64,000 nt of DNA, from NCBI RefSeq assembly GCF_037042905.1, contig NC_087246.1, forward strand, positions 32,797,001 through 32,861,000, written 5' to 3'. A program made the translations under genes and the position numbers. Shown in pieces: positions 13,801-25,800 of this stretch. Numbering within the stretch: the stretch's first letter is position 1; each line of letters starts with the position of its first letter. This DNA is from Lytechinus pictus (taxonomy: Eukaryota; Echinodermata; Echinoidea; Temnopleuroida; Toxopneustidae). The notes beneath the pieces are model-generated. The model did no database searches. It was not told the origin of the DNA and saw only the letters and a program-made list of their open reading frames with translations.

Positions 13801-16800
13801 GGAATCCAACCCAAATAAAATCTTCTTTCTAGAGGAAAGAGACAAATCAGACAAGTTCATCTGAGTGCTCCATTCACATAAAGCGTGTTTATCTGTCTCC
13901 CACAGACATCAATGAGTGTGACAGCAGCCCGTGTATCAATGGAGCATGTGTGAATGACATCAACTTCTACGCATGTAACTGTGACCGTGGATGGTCTGGC
14001 TATAACTGCGATCTTGCCTGTGTGGAGAATCCTTGTGAAAATGGAGGCTCCTGTGTGGAAATCGATGCTACTTCATTTGAGTGCCAGTGCCCTTTCCCAT
14101 TCAACGGAACATTCTGTGAAGTCAGTAAGTAGCAAGGACTGTTTGCAGGGTTAAATATATACTTCAATAGCCATGATAAGGCTTCAATGCATGCACAATT
14201 GCATAGCAGCTTTCCTGGATGCATATTGTTTTGTTTATGCATAAATTAAAGAATTATAATTTGACTGGAATTCCAACTTAAATCCTTAGTTGAATTTGGT
14301 GCTGATATTAGTTAAGATACTTTTTCTTAGGTCCAAGTAAAGAGCATTATAAAAATAATCTCTCGATGCTTAAGCATAAAATGCATCCACAAAATCAGTT
14401 TGAACAAAATTTAAGAAATTCACCACTGAAATGATTTTTTTTAATGAATATGCATTATGTGGCAAATAATTCTGGTAGAAAATGCATACACAATTATTTC
14501 TGAGAAAGTAGCAAAATTTGGAATTCCTGCTTGATTTCAAAATCTATTTTCAGTTTACATTTGCTGATTTGGCATAGTTGATCTAGATCTGCATGTAAAG
14601 TAATATGGTTATTATTAACCTTGATTGTAAAGACTTTATCATGAAAGCATTGTTTGCTACAACTATATTTCCTTCATTTTAACTTGGGTCTTTTGGCTGG
14701 AATTCTTCTCGGTGTAAAATCTTTGCCAAAGACAAAACAATGGGAGATTTGTTACAGCTCACTTAACAGTTTAAAGCAAGATTTGTTATTCTTTTGCTGG
14801 TAAAGGTGTTTTGTTTTATCTATCAAAAAGAAATATAATGATCTGTGTGCTCTTACATGCTTGTAGAAAGTACACATACAGAGTATTAGATAATGATCAA
14901 GAAAATTCATCTCAATTTATGATAATGTTTTTGTTGACATTTCAGCATGAACACAAAGTTCAGAAAAAAATCCTTATGAGGTTCCAGATGTTCTCTTGTA
15001 GTCTTATCTCTGAAAATGACATTGAGATATTAGCTAACACATTCATCTGCAGTAAGTGATTATGTTGTGTCATTAGTGAAGTATTCTTTGAAAGTTATAT
15101 TTTTGCATTGGATTGTTCCTTGAAGATAATGATCCTTGCCAGATGGACCCAACACCCTGTCTGAATGGAGCAACCTGTAATAACTATGGACTTCTATACA
15201 ACTGCTCCTGTGCTTACGGCTTCCAAGGATTCAACTGTGAAGAAGGTCAGTTAACTTCTTTGCGTGTTTGGTCCCCACCATTGCTCATCCATAGACATGT
15301 TTAATTCGCATTTTGCACAACCATATTTCCCCATGATGCCCATTTCCCATAGAACGAACATGTATTTTCTGTACTATGTCTTTCTAGTTTCCAATACTTT
15401 TAGGCATGCAAAGTCCTTACACATGGCATGTATGAGTAATATTCATTCAGTCTTTCCAACCTTTTTTGTAGTATGTAGTCTATTGGCCTTTTTTACGAGT
15501 ACTGTAAATTTACCTCATTTAGAAACCAATAAGGAGGCACCTCTATACGTTTCAAAAACTTTTATTTGCAGAGTCTTTGATAAAAGCTCTTGTAGGTGGC
15601 TCCTGACAGTGAACCTGAACCTGGGTATTGTTCTTGAGGAGGGGGTTATTGATTTTGGCCACATCCCTTTCAATCGACGTCCTGGGTATTATTGTTATCT
15701 CAAGATGGTATATTGCCATTTTTTCGTGTATAAAGCATAAAATAAGTATTACCTACTTTGGTGAATATGTAATATCATCTATATAGAGTGTTTTAGCGAT
15801 ACATTAAAAACGCATATTTTGGTCAATTGCCGTGCAGTATCAGAGCGTATCCTGAAAAAGGACCAAAATCTGACGAATATCCCATAAGCTCCTGTACAAA
15901 AATTTGCCATTGAATATAAGACCATATTCAACAGTCTAGTGCACATGCGCAAATGTGTGGCATATCCAATGCGTACAACAATAAAAGCAATGCGATGCGC
16001 AGCAAAGAGCACAATTACACTCAATGACGTCATAGTTAACTATTTGTGAGTCACATGTTAACGACCAAATTTGATCCTATGAAGTGATGATGCCCTAATG
16101 TGATTAGTGATATGACTTGTTAAATCAAATTTCTCCCTCTTTTTTTTTTTGGGGGGGGGTTGTGATAGATGATGATAATTATATTGGATGGCTTTATTTC
16201 ATGGAATACCAGAAGTATTCCACTCGTTAGGGCCAATATTCCACGAATTGCAAACTCTTGGAATATATCTGGTATTCCTTTCTGAGCCATCCAATGCAAC
16301 ATAATTACCCAATATTATCATGATCTCATATTTGTATTGACAGAGGTGAATCCATGTCGGGATGAACCTTGTTTGAATGGAGGTACTTGTACGAATCTGA
16401 TAGAGACTTACACCTGTGCCTGTGGGGGATCCTTCATGGGCAGGAACTGTGAAATAGGTGAGTGTTGTCAACTGAATACATTTCAAACAGTGACTTTTAA
16501 GTTCTATCAAGCTCACATATTTAAATTACTTCCCAAGACACTTTAATTAATTTGAATGACTTCTGAGTTTTTCTTCATTGTTATTTTGCAAAATGATGAA
16601 GTTTTGTTTTGGCAACATTAATTAATGAAAAATAGTTTAATTCTTTATTAAATAATGATTGTTTCAGTGTATTGACTACGAGGAGAGAAAGCTCAGGCAA
16701 AATCAAATCACATAAGTTATGATATTTTTTCAGTAACAATGTATCTGTGCATGTGAAACTTATGTATGGAATGAGTTGAGAAATAAAAAAATCTTGAAAA

Positions 16801-19800
16801 AGAAAAACAAAGTTATCCGCATTGCCATTTTCACATTTGAATTCTGTCTTTCTTGTGATTTTTCTTAATTATGGAAGGTATTGTTGTAACATTGTTTTCT
16901 GAAGACTCAAGATTAACTTGAAGTTATTGCTAAGTAATACCTTACCATTTATTTGGCATGCTCATGTACACCATTCTAAGTTTTCTACTCTACTTGATTT
17001 ATGACTCAATCACATGTACATGTATACAATAGCTGCCTTCATTTCAGATCATATATTAGGGTTAAAACTGGAAAGAAGTTATGATGGAACTATTGTCTCT
17101 TAAAATTGCTGATGTCCTGTGTTAATATAACAAAGAGACTATGCATTTCAAATCAAACATTACTATATTAAACTGATGAAAAGAGGATACATCTAGTTCT
17201 TGAAATGCCTATCACTTATATTATGCTACCATTTAAATCTGTAAGAAAATTTAAAATTTTGCAAAAGGTTTCATTTTCCCTTTAGTACAAAAAGAGCAAT
17301 AAAATGAGAATAGAATTGTCAAAATTTTTAATTTTGATTGTCAAATAGAAAGCTTGCTTTTGTCTTTATTATCAGTTTCATCCCTCAAAAGATAACAAAT
17401 TGTATCATTTGAAAGGATGATAAATAACACCTACAATCAGATTCTAGAAATGCATGTAGGCATTTAAAAGTAAATATTATTCAGGATTTGTCATTTTTGA
17501 CAAGCAAAACAATCGGCACTGCACGTAAGAGCTCTTAATAGCAAAGGAAACTATCCCACCTCTAATACTTCCAGAAACTCTGTTTATTCTGTCTTTCAAT
17601 AACCTCTAGAGTATGGAATCTGCTATACCTCTGGTGATCCTCACTATAAGACCTTTGATGATCTGAGGCACAACTTCCAAGGAAGCTGTTCCTACGTCCT
17701 CACCCAGGATTGCTCTACTACAAATCCACTCTTCAAAGTGATTGTCTCAAATAGAAAGAGATCTCAGAAAGCTGCAGTATCATATACATATGATGTTACA
17801 GTCATCCTAAATCAAACGGTGTGTAACCAAGTTTCATTGTGGTGTCCCCCACTCCCCATTTTTAATTGGTGTAGGTTTAAAAAAAAAATCATTTTTTTTT
17901 TAATCTTTAGGCAAGTGAATCAGAGAATACGACTCTACATTCCGCAATGAATCTTGCGTCAAGATATATAAAACATGAACAACAATTCCTTTCCATTGTT
18001 GTTACATTCTATTTAGATACTTCCATTTCGCTTTGATTTTGCTCCACCCTAGTATGCATATCCGTATGAACTAGTGAAAAAACAAATCATCCAAAAGCAT
18101 ATATGTGACTCGTATAAAGAAGAGAATTTGTGTTGATTCCTCTTGAATGGCAATAGATTTTCCCAAAGCTTGTCAAAAATAAAATAGTGGGGGCGATCCC
18201 ATAAAACATAAATATTTCATCCCGTTCCTACCTTACATCGTGAACTGTATGGTCAGTTGAACGCATTAAAATTTTTGTTAATCAAATAAAATTAATTTCA
18301 TGAAGGACCACATTGTCGGACATGCATATTTCATGGAATTGCCCAGTAGTGATATGGTGCAGTAGCTTAATTCCTAAAGCTAGTCATAGGTGTCCTGGTT
18401 CAATTCTTGCTGCAAATCCTTGTTCCTTGGGCTTATGGACCAGGTGGTCGATATGCCTGCTATATTCATTGTAAATATGCAATATCATTCTTGATTCTAT
18501 TATCTTATGAAGAATTCACTTACTGGCCCATATTCTGAAGTCGGGTTTAACTTAAACTCAGGTTTAAAGTTGTGGTTTAAGTATGGCGAGCCAATTGTTA
18601 CATAAATCACTAACAGTAGAGATATCATACTTCAGCTCATTTGGCCTTCAAATCATTCATAATTGTCTAGGAAGTATAAATAGATGATTGTCTTCACCAT
18701 CGATGTATCAGGAAAGAGCACAGTAAACATAAGAAACGTACAACTTAATAAAATTTTTGATACTTTTGGCTTCCCATACTTACACCACAACTTTAAACCT
18801 GAGTTTAACTTAAACCCGATTTCAGAATACGGGCCACTGACTTTATCAATGTACATTTGTTTTTAGGAGATACACCTAGGTCCCAGCCTTGATGTAGATG
18901 TGAATGGTGTCATTGTCAGTCTCCCTTCTGAAAGGCCGGGTGTTAGGATTTCTGTCAGTGGCATCTATGTGGTAAGTCATCTATCACTGAAAACTTTCTG
19001 TGTGTCATCGTAGTCCCATTGAAGCTCTGAGAAGGAAAATTATACAAAACCAAGATGATCCTCTCTTTTTTTTTTTTAGATGGAATACATGGGAAAAAAT
19101 GGTGGATTGGTTGTTTTGAGACACTAGTTGGGAAGAATTTCATGCTGTTGTACATGTATAAAGTTGTAATCTTATTTTAAGAGTTCTTATCGTTCATGTA
19201 CTGTGGCGCACATTACAGGCACGTGATGTGTTTACTTGTCTTTTTAAATGGTTACCAGCAGTGCTTCTTTCACCACAAAGATCAATATTTCCCTTTTACT
19301 GTTTTTATATACATGAACGTTGTACATTAAACAAAAATTATTTATTACCTTATGTGTGAATGAGCCATTTGATTTGAATGGCCTTGAATATGGGAAGTAT
19401 TGATTATTGATTGTCTGATATCACAATCAGTTTCAGATTCATACTGGAACTGAAACAATACAAAGAAACATCTTCTTCTCATTCGCATGGATCAATAACA
19501 AATTTCATCTTCCATTTCATACTTGAATACATGTTGTAATTTTCATTATGTGATCCCATTGTCGCGCGAAGATTGCTTCTCATACAAGATATGAAAATTG
19601 AATAAAATTTCTACTTGATTAGATTGAGTTTTTAGGCTAAGAATTAGGAGCCGTTTGGGTAGCAGGCTGGGATTTGAAATGCGACATTGTATTAGTATTA
19701 GCAACAGTATCTATGGGCTTGCATCTTATTAATAATCGGTGAATGACTTGTATGATTTTTGTAGCAAGTAGTATCAGATGCTGGTCTGTATGTGCGATGG

Positions 19801-22800
19801 GACGGAGACAGCAGGGCGGAGGTGAAAGTGACATCCGACTTCAAGAACAATACCTGTGGTCTATGTGGAAACTACAATGGAATAGGCACAGAAGAGGATG
19901 AGTTTCTTACACCAACGGGAAACTCAGTTAGTATATTAGGGTTTGTTATATTTCTGCAGTCAAGCAAACACATTGTATAAGCACAATATTACTATTATTT
20001 TTGTTATCATTATTATTATCATTTTTATCACCATTCTTGTATTATCATCATTATTATTAATAATATAATTCTTATTGCTATCATAATTTTTTTAGTTCTT
20101 GTACCTATGTTGTCATGCTGTTTTATTCACAGGGAGCCTCCTAGAGTATAAGTTATTTGATTTACGATAGGCTATTACTACCAAATTCGTATATGAATGA
20201 AAAAGAATATATATACCTTAAAGTGATGACATGTAATCGAAGAGCTCATCCAGAGGTTATATCGTAATTTTTTCTTGAGCATTATAAGCACCAAAAGCTG
20301 GACCTGTGCACTATATAAGAAGACACTGTCATTTACACCTTCATCATTATTGATACTCTTATTATTGTAAGTATTATTATAGAAATTCAATACATCACAT
20401 TCTGTGTGACTGAAAGATGATTATAAAAAATTGGATTCTTTGGAAACAGTGTTGTGGTTCAAGCCTGTATTGGGAATGGTTAGATTCCAACTTTCTTTTT
20501 GTTAATTTCCAATCTTTAACCCTAGGTGTCCAATGAAGCAGCATTTGGGAACAGCTGGGAAGCTTACAATGATCCAGAGTGTGTTCCACAAGGAGATGAA
20601 ACCAACCCATGCCTGAGTGCTAGTGAGTCTGTGGTTCTGGAGGCCCAAAGCAAGTGTGACATCATCCAGAATTCCGAAGGTATGCTAAGTGGCTGTATGT
20701 CACACCAGGACAGTTTATTCACCAGATAACATTGTGTGCATGTCAAGTGGTTTCGTCATTTTATCCTAGTATTTCTTGATATCAGAAATTCAATTCCTGA
20801 TATTCAGAATTGTCATTTGTTAACAACACAAAATTATTTCTCATTATCAAGAATCAAATTCTCTAATAGAGTTTAATGATAAAATGACTTGCCGTATTCA
20901 TATCGGCTTATGCAGGGAAAACTGGTCAGGTGTGGTGGCTCCTTTAGTGATATTTTACCAAAGTACCACAAAGTTTGGTAAGGGGTATTTTCATATTAGT
21001 TTGGAAGTGTTGTTGGGTTATGACAAAGCAATTGTTTGAAATATGGGGTCTACGCAGTGGAGATTAATTTATCTTGGTTGTTGATTTAAATTGACAGTGT
21101 GGAGTGAGAGCTAGAAGGTTTAATCCTATCTAGGGGGGGGGCTAAACGATTCGTGCAATATTTTCGCCACGCGAAATACCCCGGCCTAGATAGGATTAAG
21201 AGGGGTTGTTCTTCAGTTAGGTACCTGAGCCAGTTTACCTGCAGCGTTTTCTCAGGCATCCTTAGTGTTTGTTCAGTTCCAGTCCTTCAATTTCTAAACT
21301 GGAAAAAAAAATGAATGAAGTAGATTCCCCTAAATCTGGAATGTGTCAATAGATGTGACTTTTCCTAAGCTATCTTAAAGAGTAGAATGTGTTTAGGTAT
21401 GCCAGAGACAACTCCGAAATTGGTGTTTTGAAAGTTGACGAGAAAGGGCTAAATTAGAATATATTTTCTGTCACATTAAGCTTCAGCTTTTATTATGAAT
21501 CCTGTCCAGTGTCTTTTCTAATGTAATCTTAAAGTATCTACGTAGACAACAAATGGCAGAGTGTGAAACAGCTGTGAAATCCCTCACAAGGCAAAGCCTA
21601 GAGTTTTTTTTTTTAGGTATCCTACGCTCATTTTCTTACTTTTTGTTGTTTTGTTGTTCACAGGTCTTTCAGATTGCTATGCTGTATTGGATCCTACCCC
21701 ATACTTTAGAGACTGTGTCTATGATGTCTGCGCGTCACCCGAAGATGGCGATACTGCGCTTTGTAATGCAATGGCATCATACACTCAAGCATGCAGATAC
21801 TTTTATGTGGACGTTCCTTCATGGAGGAATGCAACTCTCTGTCGTAAGAACCATGAGAATTTACATTTTGAAAAGTTTATTATATCAGCCTTCTTCATTG
21901 TCTTTACTTATTCTTTACAATGTATTTACTTTTTAGATGAGTTACATTAATGATTGAATTATAAAAGCTACCAATAATATCCCTGTGAAATTGTGGGATG
22001 AGTGTTTTGTGAAAAGCAATTGATATCTATGTTATTGATGATAAATTGTGATATGTGGAGCGTTGTGGCCCAGTGGATAAGTCTTCGGACTTTGAAACAG
22101 AGGGTCGTCGGTTCGAATCCCAACCATGGCGTAATTTCCTTCAGCAAGAAACTGATCCACAGTGTGCTGCACTCAACCCAGGTGAGGTAAATGGGTACCG
22201 GTAGGAAATAATTCCTTAAAAAACTGTGTGCGCTATGAACGCCTAGCTTAGCCGGGTAATATAGGAGCGCCTTGAGCACCTAACAAGGTGGATATGTGCG
22301 CAATATAAATGGTTCCATGACAATTGCTCCGCCGACATTTGCTCCGCCGACAATTGCTACGCAAAATACGACAACTGCTCCGCCGACAATTGCTCCGGAC
22401 AGTTGCTCCGCCGACAGTTGCTCCGTCGACACTTGCTCTGCCGATATGTGCTCCGTCGACACTTGCTCCGCCGATATTTGCTCCGCCGATATTTACTCCG
22501 CCGACATGTGCTCCGCCGACATGTGCTCCGCCGAAAATTGCTCCGCCGACAATTGCTCCGCCGATAATTGCTCCGCCGACATCTGCTCCGATTATACGAC
22601 AATTGCTCCGCGACAATTGCTCCGCCGATATTTGCTCCGCCGACATCTGCTCCGATTATACGACAATTGCTCCGCCGATAATTGCTCCGCCGCCGTAAAT
22701 TGCTCCGATAATGCGACAATTATTATTATTTTTTTTTTATTCGTACTTTCATACGCATAACAATTGTAGCACAGGCTGAGGGCGTCAATTTACCATGGAG

Positions 22801-25800
22801 CATAGCTCCATGAATTTACAAAGTAAACTTAAACTATGCTTGCATGATATATTACATGTCATACACAGGGGCCGCGGAACGGTTTTCAACGTGAGGGCTG
22901 AGTCAAAAGTGGGGGGCTGTCCATGCTAAAAAATCACAATCATATGGTAATTCTTACGTTTTTTGTACACGGCTTTGGAAAATTGGGGGGCTAAAGCCCC
23001 CCGGCTCCGCGGCCCCTGATACATGCATATAGAAAGAAATAGGAAAAAGGGGTAAGCACAAAGGAGGGAGAGATATTCTTAATGCTTATTAATGGTGGGG
23101 GGGGGAGCATTTGTGTAAGTTTTATTACGTGCCTGGCGATGTTTTCATGTAATTATTATAACCATATAGCTCCATGTTATAACAGTAGAAACAAATTAGA
23201 CATACCCCATTCTTAGCGTCAAAATCGCTCAGACTGGCGAAATATGCTCCGAAGTGGAGACATTTGCTCCAGGTGAAATTCAACGGTATACCCCACCTTA
23301 TTTTGTCAAAAACCTGTACTGTAGTCACGCAAAATGTTTACTGTCGGCAAATTTTGTGCCACACAAACATGACCAAGACATTCAGTAAGTAAAAATTAAT
23401 ATTCAAGAAAATACCAACTTGTGAAAGGCTACATGTTGTGTCACCTTCTCGGCACACCCCTCCACTCTGGTTTCCATATCCTCTCGTACACACAGTGCTC
23501 CCAGTCTGGTCTCCACATCCACATCATGTCATACACACCGTATGTTTTTAGATTATGATAATACTGTGTATAATAGTGAGTTGCTTTTTTGTTTTATGTT
23601 GATCATGATTGTTTTCTTCACTGATAGAAAAAGGGTAATTAAATTTTTAAAAATAATCCAAAAATAAAATCCATATGTTTTGTTTTATATAGTTATTAGT
23701 CAAGGTTACTTTAGTTCGCATTAGTTCTCATTGTTTATACGTTCTAATTCTTATGCATTATTCCGATTGATATTTGTACTTTAAATTTGACGATGTATTG
23801 TTCCTTTTATTTTGTTGTGCTTTGTGAACGGAAATGAATAAATCTTAATCTAAATCTAAATATGGTCCGCCAATAGTCGAATTATATTCATTATGATGTT
23901 ATAATGTAAGTAACAATTTGTTGTTGATGGGGGATATAATTTTACACGTAGTTTCAAAAAATAAAAAAAATCAAACAAGATTTTCTTCTATAAATGATAT
24001 ACCTTCATGTGTATATGACCGCCTATGTATTTTCCAAGAATGAACTATATGAGAAGAAAACGTGTGTTCATGTACTTATTATCATTATCATTGTACCATC
24101 ATTATCATCATCAGCATCATTATCAGCATCTTCATCATCACCATCATTATCATTGTCGTCGTCGTTTTGCTTATGCGGAAATCAAACAAAAATGATTGTG
24201 AAAAGGGTTATGGAGGGAAAGAGAGAGAGAGAAAGAGGGGGAGTGAGTGAGAGCTTGAGGAAAAAAGAAGGTGTATGACTTATTATTTCTGAATATCGCG
24301 ATTTCTGTTTATTCATGGGTCTTGAAATAGAAGGATAAACTTAACAAGTTCTTGTCATTATCATTTTTTTTATTTGATTTACTGATCAGAACATGAGATA
24401 AATGAAATCATGAAGACTGTACGTTCTCGACAGTTTTATTAACGTTTTCCAACCAAAACTACACTTTAATGACTGCAAACACCTTCATTTTCACACACTC
24501 GCAACTATGGACAGAGTATACATGTAATTGAGAGTAGTGTCATTTTCAAAACCTTTCTTAGCTGCAAGGAATACTGAATCTCATTTCCACAATGTGCATC
24601 TGAATGCACAATGCCTGTGTTTCTAACATGTACCCAAATTACCAAATTTAAAGAACACATGTTAAGATCTAATGAATCAGCAAAATAATCCACATTCTAT
24701 CATGATCAGCAGGCATAACAGCCTATATAATCTTTAATACTTCAATTACAGTTTGTCGAAATAAATAACACAAAGAAAAAGAAATATATAGAATTGTAAC
24801 TCTGGTAAATATATCTAAAATATTCAATTAACGCATCGTGCTCTCATTTCTTTTACGAGATATCTCCCCCCCCCCCGAGATATGCTTCATGTATACAATT
24901 TAAAAAAGGCGTATAAATGTCCCCTTTCCATGTCAATAACAGCTCGTGCTTTGTGCTCGCATTATAAATTCAGTGAGATGCGTATTGGGTTTCATGAATT
25001 TGTAACTATATTATTGCTGGTATATATATTATTGTCTTTTAAAAATAACATTATTCGTTTAGACGTAATGAGAGAGATACATACATATATTCATTTATTA
25101 TAATATATTTATATTGTCGCTATTGCACAGAATAGAACAAAAATACAACCGAAGTCTAGTTTTATAGTAACTCACCAGTAGCGTAATGAGCAAACAACAA
25201 AAAATGGAGGGGGCGAGACAAGGATGACATTTATTTTCCTTTCCTTTATTCTTTTTTTTTTCATTGGTAGGGAGAATGGGGGGATCCGTGACCCTTAGCA
25301 CGCCCCTTTCCCATCTGTACGCCAGTGATGATCATACTTTTGTTTGAAACAAATTGAAGGAGAAAAAAGTGCAAGGGTAGATAAGGCCGAAGACGTAAAT
25401 AAAAATTATTGATAAAAATATTAATAATTATAATACTGATAAATATACAACAAATCAAGCGGTCACCAATGAAAATAAACAACGTGAAAGAACAAAACGA
25501 GAGAGAGAGATAGAGAGAGCCCGCGCGAATGTATGGTGTATAAGTTGCTGGAAAGCAGAAGAGATATTGTGTCCAGCACCCCCCCCCCCCAAATTCTCTC
25601 CCCGCTCAAGACCGGAGTGAAACCAATGATAATAATATGATATAATAAAACAAAAATCCAGATTCACAATTTCAATGGGGAGTGTGTCATTCCCCTTCTC
25701 CGTTACAATTTGTCAAGTGGCAGCGGCAGGGAGAACAATTTGTTTTGTTTTTCAAGCAGAAAGCTGTGACGATAGGGGGAGAATAAAATAAATAAAACAT

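Noticed and set aside
15264-15740. 158-codon open frame after an EGF exon
   Set aside because: It has no domain, a composition typical of AT-rich intron, and no splice sites consistent with the host gene.
17741-17758. Possible furin site (NRKRS) in vWD module 2
   Set aside because: The P4 residue is Asn, not Arg, and the site is inside the folded domain. It was kept only as a remark.
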